This document shows positions 1 to 9,458 of a stretch of 64,000 nucleotides of DNA, piece after piece. The stretch is from contig JALSLV010000053.1 in NCBI GenBank assembly GCA_026988115.1, forward strand, positions 1 through 64,000, written 5' to 3'. The notes beneath the pieces were generated by a model that saw only the letters and a program-made list of their open reading frames with translations, searched no databases and was not told where the DNA came from. The position numbers and the translations under genes are program-made. This DNA comes from Lysobacterales bacterium. GTDB lineage: Bacteria; Pseudomonadota; Gammaproteobacteria; Xanthomonadales; Marinicellaceae. Each line of letters begins with the position of its first letter. Position 1 is the first letter of the stretch.

Positions 1-227
1 GTCACGATAAAGATATATTTTTTGATTGGTAATTGCAAGCATAAGTTTCCTCGATAGTAAATCTGAGAATTGTGCCTTTTTTGATTGAATATTTATAGAG
101 TGTGCTTTGGTTGACGCTTACGTATAATTCCACTTGCCACAGCCGCTATGGGCTGGTGTCCTCTTTATACGATTTTAGGTATTAAGACATGTCCAATGAA
201 AAAGGATTAAGCCAATGTATTTTATAA
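1..227. other. left-edge region, no gene recognised
   Basis: No convincing coding region was found. Two short open stretches run in from the left edge on the plus strand and stop at about 32 and 57. They are too short to identify. The rest is AT-rich and ends at the hairpin beginning at 228. I saw no match to 4.5S, 6S, tmRNA or tRNA consensus features. Confidence 0.4.
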
Positions 228-257
228 TGGAGTCCTTTACGGGCTCCATTTTTATAG
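228..257 (+). terminator. hairpin terminator (possibly bidirectional)
   Basis: The hairpin has arms ATGGAGTCC and GGGCTCCAT (one G-U pair) around a 5-base loop, followed by TTTTTAT on the plus strand. That orientation would end a transcript entering from the left edge. It also lies just beyond folA on the minus strand, where the downstream T-run is poorer. Confidence 0.6.
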
Positions 258-266
258 GATGGTGAT

Positions 267-758
267 TTATTTCTCAGTCATGCGTTCATAAGTTAAAAAG
301 CTATAATTGTATTTGTTTTTTTCATCGGCTTGATTATCAATTCTATCAATTAATTGCCAGTCTTTTTCATTCCATTCAAAGTGGGTGTCTCCGTTGAATT
401 GGTGGTGTATTTTGGTGATAAGAAGTTTCTTTACATAAGGCATGAGAATTCTGAAAATCATCGCGCCACCGATAACCATTATTTCATCATTTAGATGATT
501 TATAGAATCCATATTATGAATTAAATCAAAGCCTTGTCTTGAAAAATTAAGGTTTCTTGTCAGCACAATGTTTTTTCTTTTTGGTAAGACAAAAGGAAGT
601 GATTCACAGGTTTTACGCCCCATTAAAATGGTTTTATTGAGGGTTTTTTCTTTAAAGTATTTTAAATCAGCAGGAAGGCGCCAAGGTAAATCGTTGTTGT
701 TACCAATTAAATTATTTTCATCCATAGCTAAGATGTAAGTAAGTTTCTTTTTAATCAT
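267..758 (-). CDS. folA: dihydrofolate reductase
   Basis: This cytoplasmic enzyme reduces dihydrofolate to tetrahydrofolate with NADPH, replacing the folate oxidised by thymidylate synthase. The 163-residue length is typical of the bacterial family. The sequence shows the N-terminal AMDENNLIG strand and loop, the LPW substrate-loop motif, MGRKT (NADPH phosphate and adenosine region) and VIGGAMIF (nicotinamide-side glycine pair). Its start codon abuts the thyA stop codon with no spacer, so the two are translated from one minus-strand transcript and act in one cycle. Confidence 0.96.
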   Translation of the reverse strand: MIKKKLTYILAMDENNLIGNNNDLPWRLPADLKYFKEKTLNKTILMGRKTCESLPFVLPKRKNIVLTRNLNFSRQGFDLIHNMDSINHLNDEIMVIGGAMIFRILMPYVKKLLITKIHHQFNGDTHFEWNEKDWQLIDRIDNQADEKNKYNYSFLTYERMTEK

Positions 759-1553
759 TTACACCGCAACCTTGGCTTTTATGTGAGGGTGAGATTGGTA
801 GTTAATTAATTCAAAATCATCAATGCTGAAGTCAAATATACTTTTGATATCAGGGTTTATTTTCATTTGTGGTAAGTCATAAGGCTTTCGAGTGATTTGT
901 AATTGGGCTTGTTCAAGATGATTTGAATACAGGTGCGTATCGCCAAAAGTATGAACAAAATCTCCAGGCTCTAAGTCACACACTTGAGCCATCATTAGGG
1001 TAAATAGGGCATACGAGGCAATATTAAAAGGCACGCCTAGAAACACGTCAGCACTGCGCTGGTAAAGCTGACAGGATAACTTGTTGTCAGCTACGTAAAA
1101 TTGAAATAAACAATGGCATGGTGGTAATGCCATGTTTTCTATTTCTCCAACATTCCAAGCACTGACGATTATTCGACGTGAATCAGGAGTATTTTTAATC
1201 TGATTAACAATGTTTTGGATTTGATCAATGGTTTTACCATTAGCTGTTGGCCATGAACGCCATTGGTGTCCGTAAACTGGCCCTAAATTTCCATTTTCAT
1301 CGGCCCATTCATTCCAAATTCTGACACCATTGTCATTAAGGTATTTAATATTGGTATCACCTGCTATAAACCATAACAATTCATGGATGATGGATTTAAG
1401 GTGGCATTTTTTTGTGGTGATGAGAGGAAATCCTTTTGATAGGTCAAAGCGCATTTGGTGTCCAAAGATACTTTTTGTTCCAGTTCCTGTTCTATCCGTT
1501 TTGGTGGTTCCTGCTTCTAAAAGGTGTTGGAGTAAATGAAGGTAATTTTTCAT
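759..1553 (-). CDS. thyA: thymidylate synthase
   Basis: This enzyme makes dTMP from dUMP with methylene-tetrahydrofolate as carbon and hydride donor. At 264 residues it is the length of the E. coli enzyme. Visible motifs are TDRTGTGT near the N-terminus (phosphate and folate site), the catalytic [26 protein letters not shown] (dUMP binding) and the conserved C-terminal [10 protein letters not shown]. It is the upstream gene of a thyA-folA pair on the minus strand. Confidence 0.97.
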   Translation of the reverse strand: MKNYLHLLQHLLEAGTTKTDRTGTGTKSIFGHQMRFDLSKGFPLITTKKCHLKSIIHELLWFIAGDTNIKYLNDNGVRIWNEWADENGNLGPVYGHQWRSWPTANGKTIDQIQNIVNQIKNTPDSRRIIVSAWNVGEIENMALPPCHCLFQFYVADNKLSCQLYQRSADVFLGVPFNIASYALFTLMMAQVCDLEPGDFVHTFGDTHLYSNHLEQAQLQITRKPYDLPQMKINPDIKSIFDFSIDDFELINYQSHPHIKAKVAV

Positions 1554-1628
1554 GAATTAAATTATGACAAGATAAGTTACCTTATTATATCAATCAAATC
1601 TACTTTTTGTGAAGAGAGGTTTAGAAAA

Positions 1629-2945
1629 TTAACCAAAAAGAACTTTACGAACTTGATCGCTTTGTTTTAGAGCGGTAGATAACTTTTCTTGAGTTAGGTT
1701 GATGGCCTCAGGCAATAATGCTTTTTTTACCATTGGTCTATCAACCTTTGACAAAAATGACCTTTTAGATAAATCAATTGTCTTTTTTGTGTTTAGGTTG
1801 TTCTTTTTACTGTCTTTAATTAAGAAAACCTCTGGTCTAAGTCTTTTCTCTGGATTGTGTGATACCACTAATGCAATTGAATTATCTGTTAATTCAACAA
1901 TAGTTCCTGCAGGGTATAATCCAATTGCCTGAATGAAATCTTCGATAATCTTGCTCGAAAACAATTTATCTTTTTGACTGTACAACCAATCCATGGCTTG
2001 AGCAGATGTCATTTGTTTGCCATAAGACTTTTTGCTAGTAATGGCGTCAAACACATCAACTAAACCTGCTATTTGTCCAAAGAAAGGTATTTCTGCTCCA
2101 ACTAATCCATAAGGGTAGCCACTACCATCAATTCTTTCATGGTGTGTTTCTACAATCACTAGAGTAGAGTGGTCAACATTTTTATCTGTGGCAAGCATTT
2201 CCACTCCAAGTTCTACATGACTCTTCATAATAATTTTTTCAGAATTGGTTAATTCTTTACTGCTATTAAGAAGGGTTCTTTGGATTTTGGTTTTGCCAAT
2301 GTCTGCAAGAAGAACTCCCGTTGCTAAGGAAACTAACTCTTCTTCACTTAATCCCAAGTAACGGCCAAAAACAATAGCAAGAATACTGGAACGAAGCGAA
2401 TGGTTATAAGTGTAGTCACCTTGATTTTTTAAGCGACTTAACCAAATCATGGTGTTTGGGTTTTTTATAACGCTTGCAACTACGGATTTTGCATGTGATT
2501 TAGTTTCAGTAATATTAAGTTTTTTTCCGACTCTTAAGTTGAAGCTGATTTGTTCAATCGAATGAGATAAATCAGAAAACAATATCTTGGCACTGTTAAT
2601 TTCTTTCTTGAATGGTTTGGTGTTTTTGTCGTATCGCCCAATATCCAATACAATCTTTTTTAAGTCAGAGGCAACAACATAAGAAGGTTTTGATTTCTTT
2701 TGTAACTTTTCGGCAACCAGTAACGGAGAGGGTTTGCTTATTTCGGATTCTTTATAAGGTTGTACGCCTTTTTCGCAATCTATAAAAACATAATCACAAA
2801 ATCTTTGAAGCTCTTGAATTTCATGTTTGGTTCGAACATAAAATCCCTGGAAAGCAAAAGGAGTTTCCACCCAAGGACGATCAAGTTTGTGTATGTACAT
2901 ACCAACTGTGATTTGACTAACTCGAATTTTTTCTTGGGCTAACAT
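1629..2945 (-). CDS. HD-GYP domain protein with N-terminal DUF3391
   Basis: The protein has 438 residues. Residues 1 to about 130 look like the DUF3391 module usual in gammaproteobacterial HD-GYP proteins (KIRVSQITVGMYIHKLDRPW, FIDCEKG). The HD-GYP domain spans about 175-345. It has NHS at 181-183, KSHVELG, HHERIDGSGYP at 268-278 and DVFDAITSKKSYG. HD-GYP enzymes hydrolyse cyclic di-GMP. The first metal-binding pair, normally HD in HDIGK, reads ADIGK (Ala214-Asp215), so a metal ligand is missing and catalysis is uncertain. DUF3391 relatives often vary here. The gene stands alone between rpsT and thyA. Confidence 0.88.
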   Translation of the reverse strand: MLAQEKIRVSQITVGMYIHKLDRPWVETPFAFQGFYVRTKHEIQELQRFCDYVFIDCEKGVQPYKESEISKPSPLLVAEKLQKKSKPSYVVASDLKKIVLDIGRYDKNTKPFKKEINSAKILFSDLSHSIEQISFNLRVGKKLNITETKSHAKSVVASVIKNPNTMIWLSRLKNQGDYTYNHSLRSSILAIVFGRYLGLSEEELVSLATGVLLADIGKTKIQRTLLNSSKELTNSEKIIMKSHVELGVEMLATDKNVDHSTLVIVETHHERIDGSGYPYGLVGAEIPFFGQIAGLVDVFDAITSKKSYGKQMTSAQAMDWLYSQKDKLFSSKIIEDFIQAIGLYPAGTIVELTDNSIALVVSHNPEKRLRPEVFLIKDSKKNNLNTKKTIDLSKRSFLSKVDRPMVKKALLPEAINLTQEKLSTALKQSDQVRKVLFG

Positions 2946-3116
2946 TTTATTTGTTTAATTTACTTATCTTCAATTATGTGAGTTTCGATTATAGACAAAT
3001 TTTGTTAAAAATATGTGAACAGCGTCAAAAAACTTAACTTTAATTCGTTTTATAGGTAAAAAACAGGGCAATTACTGTAATTTTGTGGACTTTGATGTGG
3101 CATTTGCTTTTTAAAG

Positions 3117-3152
3117 ATAAAGGAGTCTAGTTTTAAACTCCTTTATTTTTTT
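3117..3152. terminator. rho-independent terminator after rpsT
   Basis: A perfect 10-bp stem (ATAAAGGAGT with ACTCCTTTAT) has a 10-base loop and lies just past the rpsT stop. The longest T-run (seven T) is on the plus-strand side, while the minus-strand side reads ATCTTTAAAA, so it may work in both directions. Confidence 0.65.
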
Positions 3153-3175
3153 GTTGTTTTAGTTGGCTTAATAAC

Positions 3176-3439
3176 TTAAGCCATTGCCTTAATTTTGCTG
3201 TTCAAGCGGCTTTTATGTCTTGCGACTTTGTTTTTGTGGAAGATGCCTTTGTTTGCAACACTGTCAATAACAGGAACCATTTTTGTGTAAAGTTCTTGCG
3301 CATTTTTTTTGTCACCTGCTTCTATGGCTTTGACAACATTTTTAATGTGTGTTCTAGCATTTGAACGAAGGCTCATGTTATGAACGCGTCTTTTAGCTGT
3401 TTGTCTTACGCGTTTTTTTGCTTGTGCTGAATTAGCCAA
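3176..3439 (-). CDS. rpsT: 30S ribosomal protein S20
   Basis: The protein is 87 residues, very basic, with the N-terminus [13 protein letters not shown] and the internal [11 protein letters not shown] typical of S20. It binds 16S rRNA during 30S assembly. The start codon is TTG. It is preceded by GGAG seven bases upstream, and no in-frame ATG fits the family N-terminus. In E. coli, rpsT also begins with UUG, which is tied to weak, autoregulated translation, so the unusual start is probably functional. A terminator hairpin follows the gene and murJ lies divergently upstream. Confidence 0.96.
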   Translation of the reverse strand: MANSAQAKKRVRQTAKRRVHNMSLRSNARTHIKNVVKAIEAGDKKNAQELYTKMVPVIDSVANKGIFHKNKVARHKSRLNSKIKAMA

Positions 3440-3646
3440 TTTATTTCTCCAATAATTTGTTTGGTTAAAAATTTAAGGCGCGTATTATCACGATTTAGTT
3501 CTTTGTAGTCAATAATTTGCTCTTAAAATGCGTTAAATGGTCAATATCTGCCGATTTTAGCTGAAAAAAGTGATATTTTTAATAATACGTATGAATTTTA
3601 GCTTTTTATCAATAGAATTACGACTCTTTTTAATGTGCACTATTTA

Positions 3647-5203
3647 ATGAGTTTGTTCAAATCCACCGCAGTTGTTAGTTTGTTTACTTTTGCTTCGCGC
3701 ATCAGTGGTTTTGTGCGCGACCAAGTGATGGTAATATTCTTTGGTGCGACAGTATTGACAGATGCTTTTGTTGTGGCATTTAAAATTCCAAATTTTATGC
3801 GTCGATTGTTTGCTGAGGGTTCTTTTTCTATGGCATTTGTTCCAGTATTAAATGAGATTAAAGCGACGCAGTCAAAAGAGTTATTGAAAGAATTTATTGA
3901 TAGGGTTGCAGGCACGTTAATTTCTATTGTTTTAATTGTTTGGATGTTATTGGAAATTTTTGCGCCACAAGTGCTTTGGTTGACAGCACCTTCCTGGCAG
4001 AGCTCTGAGCCTGAAGTTTATATACAAGCGGTAGGTTGGTTGCGTTATACTTTGTTTTACTTCCCTTTTATAGTGATGGTTGCTTTTGCTGGAGGGATTT
4101 TAAATTCGCATAAGAAATTTGCCTTGCCAGCAGCGACTCCAGTCTTGTTGAATGTGTCATTAATATTAAGTGTTTTGTTTCTGCGTGATTATTTTGAAAT
4201 ACCCGAAAAATCTTTAGCCGTTGGTGTATTGATTGCTGGTGTTGTGCAGTTACTTGTGCAAATTCCTGCTTTGTTGAAGTTGGGTTTGTTTCCCAAGTTT
4301 AAATTCGGTTTTAAGGATGAAAAGGTTAAAAAAGTCATGAGACTCATGATTCCGACTTTATTTGGTTCGTCGGTTGCACAAATTAATGTTTTGCTGGATA
4401 CTATTATTGCTACTTGGTTGGTTGCAGGTAGCGTGTCGTATTTATACCTTTCTGAACGTTTGCTTGAGTTTCCTTTGGGGGTTTTTGCCATTGCGATTTC
4501 AACGGTTATTTTGCCTACTTTATCACGGCAATTTGCTAAAGAAGATAAGGGTGAATTTGTAAAAACCATGCGTTGGGCATTAAATTTAGGCTTTTTAATC
4601 GCTATTCCTGCCGCTGTTGGTTTAACCGTTTTAGCTCAACAGGTTGTCATAACTTTATTTGAGCATGGTAAGTTTACTCCTGATAAAACGCAAATGGTTA
4701 GTATCAGTCTCATGGCGTATATGTTGGCGTTGCCGGCTTTTATTATCAATAAAATTTTATTACCTGCTTATTATTCCCGCAAAGACACAAAAACACCTGT
4801 TAAAATTGGCATAATCGCCATGTTCTCCAATATGGGTTTTAATCTTATATTTGTGGGTATTCTTTGGTATTTAGATTTTTTTGCTTTACACGTAGGCTTA
4901 GCATTAGCCAGTGCGGTTTCGGGTTGGATGCAAACGGTTATGCTTTATCGTGGTTTGCGTCAAGTAAATGTTATACCCAAAGCTGTTATTGAATGGAGAG
5001 TGGTCACTAAAATTTTGCTAGCAAGTCTTCTGATGGCTTTGTCGTTGTATCTATTGGTGCAGCAGTTTGGTAATTGGTCGGATTTAACGTGGTATGGCAG
5101 GTTAGGGCGATTAAGTTTCTGTATTGGTTGTGGTGTTTTGGTTTTGTATGCCAGTTTGGTCGCAATGAAGGTGAGAGTTAAACAAATGCTGGTGCATCGA
5201 TGA
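3647..5203 (+). CDS. murJ: lipid II flippase MurJ
   Basis: MurJ is an inner-membrane flippase that moves lipid II to the periplasmic side for peptidoglycan synthesis. The 518-residue protein is hydrophobic with about 14 predicted helices. It begins MSLFKSTAVVSLFTFASRISGFVRDQ-like and contains ADAFVVAFKIPN-type and RRLFAEGSFSMAFVP motifs of the MVF family. A GTG four codons upstream (3635) would also give an open frame, but the ATG at 3647 gives the standard family N-terminus. Neither has a clear Shine-Dalgarno sequence. The stop overlaps the ribF start (ATGA). Confidence 0.95.
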   Translation: MSLFKSTAVVSLFTFASRISGFVRDQVMVIFFGATVLTDAFVVAFKIPNFMRRLFAEGSFSMAFVPVLNEIKATQSKELLKEFIDRVAGTLISIVLIVWMLLEIFAPQVLWLTAPSWQSSEPEVYIQAVGWLRYTLFYFPFIVMVAFAGGILNSHKKFALPAATPVLLNVSLILSVLFLRDYFEIPEKSLAVGVLIAGVVQLLVQIPALLKLGLFPKFKFGFKDEKVKKVMRLMIPTLFGSSVAQINVLLDTIIATWLVAGSVSYLYLSERLLEFPLGVFAIAISTVILPTLSRQFAKEDKGEFVKTMRWALNLGFLIAIPAAVGLTVLAQQVVITLFEHGKFTPDKTQMVSISLMAYMLALPAFIINKILLPAYYSRKDTKTPVKIGIIAMFSNMGFNLIFVGILWYLDFFALHVGLALASAVSGWMQTVMLYRGLRQVNVIPKAVIEWRVVTKILLASLLMALSLYLLVQQFGNWSDLTWYGRLGRLSFCIGCGVLVLYASLVAMKVRVKQMLVHR

Positions 5204-6162
5204 AACTTGTTCGGTATCCTCAACAACAGCCAATACCTTGCAAAACGGCACTAACTATCGGAAATTTTGATGGTGTTCATTTGGGGCATCAGGCATTGAT
5301 TAAGCGGGTTGTTGATTGCGCAAAAAAAAATGAGTTAAAATCTTGCGTGGTTTCTATGCAGCCCTTAGCCTCACAATACTTTATGGGAAAAGAGAATGTG
5401 CCTTTGTTGACGCCCTTTAAATGCAAGTACCATCTAATTAAGGCATTAAATGTGGATTATTATTGTTTGCTTAATTTTAATAAAAATCTGGCAGAATTAT
5501 CAGCGGTTGATTTTATTGAAGAAATACTGCTTAAAGGATTAAATGCGCAACACATCATTATAGGCGATGATTTTAGGTTTGGTAAAAACAGAGTTGGCGA
5601 TATTGCATTGCTTAAACAATACTGCCTGCCACGAGGTGTGACGGTTGCACACATCAATACTGTAGTGGAAAAAGACAATGCACGAATCAGTAGTTCACTG
5701 ATACGAAAACATTTGGATAAAAGTGAATTTGATTTTGTCGAGCATAGCCTTGGGCGACGATTTTCGATTCTTGGTCGAGTGAGCAAAGGCAAGCAATTAG
5801 GGCGGACTTTGGATTTTCCTACAATCAATATAAAATTGAAAAACAGGGCTGTGCCGATTAATGGGATTTTTTGCGTTAAAGTAAAGTTTTCTGATGCAGA
5901 AACTTACCTAGGAGCTGCCAGTATTGGTACAAGACCGACAGTCAATGGCGGGTCAAATTTGCTGGAAGTTTACATTTTAGATTTTAATAAACAAGTTTAT
6001 GGGCAAAATGTTGAAGTTTTGTTTTACCATAAAATAAGAAATGAAGTAAAATTTGATTCCTTAAGCGAATTAAAACAACAAATTTACGATGATGTGCTTA
6101 AAACACGTCATTTTTTTAACAACAAAAACAAAACAATAACGGAGCCATTGCGTGAGCAATAA
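5200..6162 (+). CDS. ribF: bifunctional riboflavin kinase / FAD synthetase
   Basis: RibF converts riboflavin to FMN and then FAD in the cytoplasm. The N-terminal nucleotidyltransferase domain shows TIGNFDGVHLGHQALI with the GxHxGH-type nucleotide site, and the GDDFRFG and SSSLIR motifs. The C-terminal kinase domain shows GKQLGRTLDFPTINI and GAASIGTRPTVNGG. At 320 residues it is normal length. It overlaps murJ by 4 bases and ileS by 11, so these genes are translationally coupled. The ribF-ileS-lspA-ispH order is common in gammaproteobacteria. Confidence 0.95.
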   Translation: MKLVRYPQQQPIPCKTALTIGNFDGVHLGHQALIKRVVDCAKKNELKSCVVSMQPLASQYFMGKENVPLLTPFKCKYHLIKALNVDYYCLLNFNKNLAELSAVDFIEEILLKGLNAQHIIIGDDFRFGKNRVGDIALLKQYCLPRGVTVAHINTVVEKDNARISSSLIRKHLDKSEFDFVEHSLGRRFSILGRVSKGKQLGRTLDFPTINIKLKNRAVPINGIFCVKVKFSDAETYLGAASIGTRPTVNGGSNLLEVYILDFNKQVYGQNVEVLFYHKIRNEVKFDSLSELKQQIYDDVLKTRHFFNNKNKTITEPLREQ

Positions 6163-8962
6163 TTACAAAGAAACACTAAATTTACCCAAAACTAAATTTT
6201 CAATGAAGGCTGGATTGGCACAAAAAGAACCCATGTGGTTAAAAAAGTGCGATGAAGAAAATTTATACCATAAGTTACTAGAAGCAACCAAAGATAGGCC
6301 GCAGTTTATTTTACACGATGGTCCTCCGTATGCAAATGGCTCTTTGCACACAGGTCATGCCTTAAATAAAATTTTAAAAGACATTATTATCAAGTCAAAA
6401 TTAATGTCAGGATTTTGTGCGCCTTATGTTCCTGGTTGGGATTGCCATGGCTTGCCGATTGAAATTCAAGTCGAAAAGAAATACGGCAAAGTAGGGCAGA
6501 AAATTGATGCCAAAACCTTTCGCCAAAAATGCAGGGAATACGCAAGTAAACAAGTTGAAATTCAAAAAGGTGAATTTAAACGCCTAGGTGTCATTGGTGA
6601 TTGGGATAACCCGTATTTAACCAAGGATTTTAAATACGAAGCCGATATGGTTCGTGCTTTGGGAAAAATTGTTGAAAATGGTCACGTAGAAAAAGGTGTT
6701 AAACCAGTTAATTGGTGTTTTGACTGTGGTTCGGCTTTGGCTGAGGCGGAAATTGAATACCAAGATAAAATTTCTCCAGCCATAGATGTGGCTTATGCTG
6801 CCGTTGATGCCGATGCGCTTTATGCCGCTTTTGGTGTTGAAAATCAAGGTAATAAAGTTGCAATTCCGATTTGGACAACAACACCTTGGACGCTGCCGGC
6901 TTCTATGGCAGTTTCATTGCATGAAGAGTTGGACTATTCACTGGTTAAAGGGCATAAAGATTATGTGTTGGTTATTGCCGCAGCTTTAGTTAACGAGGTA
7001 TGTAGCAAATATGGCATTGAAAATCCTGAAGTTATTGCTACTGTTGTAGGTAAAAATCTAGAAGGTTTAAAATTACAGCATCCATTTTATGCTGATAGAC
7101 AAGTGCCTGTGATTTTAGGCGAACATGTGACAACAGAGGCGGGTACTGGCGCGGTCCATACCGCTGGTGGACACGGCGTGGATGATTTTAAAGTGTGCAA
7201 TCAATACGGCATTGAAATTTATAACCCCATGGGAGGTAATGGTGTCTTTTTAGAAAGTACACCGATATTTGGTGGACAATACATCTGGAAGGCGAACAAG
7301 ACAATTGTTGAATTATTGAAACAAGAAAATGCCTTGTTAAATTTTGAAGAAATCAATCATTCTTATCCACATTGTTGGCGTCATAAATCACCAACAGCAT
7401 TTAGAACGACGCCGCAGTGGTTTATTAGTATGGATAAAAAAGGCTTAAGAAAGAAAGCTTTAGAGGAGATTCGGCATGTAAAATGGATTCCTGCTTGGGG
7501 TGAGTCTCGTATTTATTCCATGATTGAAACGCGTCCAGAATGGTGTATCTCTCGACAACGAACTTGGGGTGTTCCGATTACTTTATTTACTCATAAAGAA
7601 ACAGGAGCATTGCACCCGGATACTTTAGAAACGATGGAAAAAGTGGCTTTGTTGATGGAAAAATCAGGTATGGATGTGTGGTTTGACACCGATAGCAATG
7701 ACTTAATATCGGATGCTGAAAATTACGATAAAACCACGGATGTTTTAGATGTGTGGTTTGATTCGGGTGTTTCTCACTTTGCGGTTTTACGCGCACGTGA
7801 AGAATTGCGAGAGCCTGCCGATTTGTATCTTGAAGGTTCTGATCAACACCGTGGTTGGTTCCATTCCTCTTTGCTGACAGGTACGGCAATTAACAATCGA
7901 GCACCTTATAAACAAGTGTTAACTCATGGGTATGTGGTGGATAAAGACGGCAGAAAAATGTCAAAGTCTTTGGGTAATATCATTTCACCCAAACAGCTCA
8001 TTGATACCTATGGAGCTGATATTTTACGCTTGTGGTGTGCTTCAACGGATTATACCAAAGAAATCTCGGTTTCTGATGAAATCATGAAACGCGTTGCTGA
8101 CGGATATCGACGTATTCGCAACACTTCGCGCTTTTTTATTGGCAATTTAAACGATTTTGATGCAAGTAAGCAAATGCTTGAAGTGAAAGATTGTACCTTG
8201 TTAGACCAATGGGCAATCAGGCAAGCAGCGGCATTGCAAGAGGAAATTATTGCGGATTATAACACTTATCAATTTCACCAAATTTATCAAAAAATGAGCA
8301 CCTTCTGTTCTCAAGAAATGGGTGCATTTTACTTGGATGTTCTTAAGGATAGATTGTACACAGCTAAAAAAGATTCTAAGGCTCGCAAATCGGCTCAAAC
8401 AGCGATGCATCATATTTTGCAAGCATTGATTCGTTGGATGGCGCCAATCATGACTTATACTGCCGATGAAATCTGGAAACTCATAGGAAATGAAGAGAAT
8501 ATTCTTTTTGAACAATGGTATAACATTCCGCAAGTGGCAGAAAATTCGCAATGGACTGACAAGAAGTGGGATGCTATTAGAGAAATTCGTCATGCCAATA
8601 CTAAATTGTTAGAACAGTTGCGTATCGCTGGCGAAATTGGATCTTCCCTTGATGCGGATGTGACTATTTATGTTGACGGAGATAAGTTTAATCAACTTAA
8701 AGACATTAATGATGAACTGCGTTTTGTGTTGATTACCTCTGCTGCGAAATTGTTGCCGATTTCAGAAAAGCCTGAAGAAGCAATAGAGTGTGAGTTGGAA
8801 GAAGGTTCTGTCTTTATTGTTGCACAAGTTGCCAAAGGTGAAAAATGCATCAGGTGTTGGCATATACGTGAAGATGTTGGCTCCAATGCAACACACCCAG
8901 AACTGTGCGGACGTTGCATAATCAATGTGGATGGTGATGGCGAGCAAAGAGATTATGCTTAA
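6152..8962 (+). CDS. ileS: isoleucyl-tRNA synthetase
   Basis: IleRS charges tRNA-Ile. The 936-residue protein begins at a GTG inside the end of ribF. Class I signature motifs are HTGH (residues 66-69, the HIGH equivalent) and KMSKSLGN at about residue 603. The CP1 editing region includes WTTTPWTLPA, and WDCHGLPIEIQVEKKYG follows the HIGH motif. The C-terminal zinc finger is present (CIRCW and CGRC), as in E. coli-type enzymes. Confidence 0.97.
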   Translation: MSNNYKETLNLPKTKFSMKAGLAQKEPMWLKKCDEENLYHKLLEATKDRPQFILHDGPPYANGSLHTGHALNKILKDIIIKSKLMSGFCAPYVPGWDCHGLPIEIQVEKKYGKVGQKIDAKTFRQKCREYASKQVEIQKGEFKRLGVIGDWDNPYLTKDFKYEADMVRALGKIVENGHVEKGVKPVNWCFDCGSALAEAEIEYQDKISPAIDVAYAAVDADALYAAFGVENQGNKVAIPIWTTTPWTLPASMAVSLHEELDYSLVKGHKDYVLVIAAALVNEVCSKYGIENPEVIATVVGKNLEGLKLQHPFYADRQVPVILGEHVTTEAGTGAVHTAGGHGVDDFKVCNQYGIEIYNPMGGNGVFLESTPIFGGQYIWKANKTIVELLKQENALLNFEEINHSYPHCWRHKSPTAFRTTPQWFISMDKKGLRKKALEEIRHVKWIPAWGESRIYSMIETRPEWCISRQRTWGVPITLFTHKETGALHPDTLETMEKVALLMEKSGMDVWFDTDSNDLISDAENYDKTTDVLDVWFDSGVSHFAVLRAREELREPADLYLEGSDQHRGWFHSSLLTGTAINNRAPYKQVLTHGYVVDKDGRKMSKSLGNIISPKQLIDTYGADILRLWCASTDYTKEISVSDEIMKRVADGYRRIRNTSRFFIGNLNDFDASKQMLEVKDCTLLDQWAIRQAAALQEEIIADYNTYQFHQIYQKMSTFCSQEMGAFYLDVLKDRLYTAKKDSKARKSAQTAMHHILQALIRWMAPIMTYTADEIWKLIGNEENILFEQWYNIPQVAENSQWTDKKWDAIREIRHANTKLLEQLRIAGEIGSSLDADVTIYVDGDKFNQLKDINDELRFVLITSAAKLLPISEKPEEAIECELEEGSVFIVAQVAKGEKCIRCWHIREDVGSNATHPELCGRCIINVDGDGEQRDYA

Positions 8963-9458
8963 TCGCTTAACGCATAAATCTGGATTGTGGTGGTTGCCAA
9001 TTAGTGCCATTGTGTTCTATTTGGATCAACTAACTAAGTCCATGGCAACACAATCTTTGAAGATATACGAAGCCGTCCATGTGAATACTTATCTTAACTG
9101 GACATTAATGCATAACGAAGGCATGGCATTTAGTTTTTTAGCAGATCAATCGGGTTGGCAACGTTGGGTTATTGGTATAATTGCCATAATTATCGTTATT
9201 TGGCTGTTAATTTGGCTAACAAAAACTAAGTTAAATCAGAAGTTTCTAAACTTGGGATTGGTCTTTATTATTGGTGGTGCTTTAGGTAATATCTATGACC
9301 GTCTTAGCTTGGGTTACGTGATTGATTTTATTGAAGCGCATTATAATGAACATTATTGGCCTGCCTTTAATGTTGCAGACACCGCCATAAGTATTGGGGC
9401 TTTGTTTTTGATTTTAGATTTGCTATTTGGACAAGAAGATGAAAATCACTCTAGCTAA
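8955..9458 (+). CDS. lspA: lipoprotein signal peptidase (signal peptidase II)
   Basis: LspA cleaves signal peptides of diacylglyceryl-modified prolipoproteins at the inner membrane. The 167-residue protein has four hydrophobic segments. The two catalytic aspartates sit in [16 protein letters not shown] and FNVADTAIS, and [14 protein letters not shown] matches the conserved N-terminal motif. I chose the ATG at 8955, which overlaps the ileS stop and has an AAAGAGA element upstream. Earlier in-frame starts at 8925-8937 add residues not seen in the family. Confidence 0.94.
   Translation: MLNRLTHKSGLWWLPISAIVFYLDQLTKSMATQSLKIYEAVHVNTYLNWTLMHNEGMAFSFLADQSGWQRWVIGIIAIIIVIWLLIWLTKTKLNQKFLNLGLVFIIGGALGNIYDRLSLGYVIDFIEAHYNEHYWPAFNVADTAISIGALFLILDLLFGQEDENHSS

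Noticed and set aside
1-57. Possible end of a gene entering from the left edge
   Set aside because: Two frames stop within 57 bases, but the residues are too few to identify a protein.
3635-3646. GTG start for murJ four codons upstream
   Set aside because: The ATG at 3647 gives the standard family N-terminus. The upstream codons add nothing conserved.
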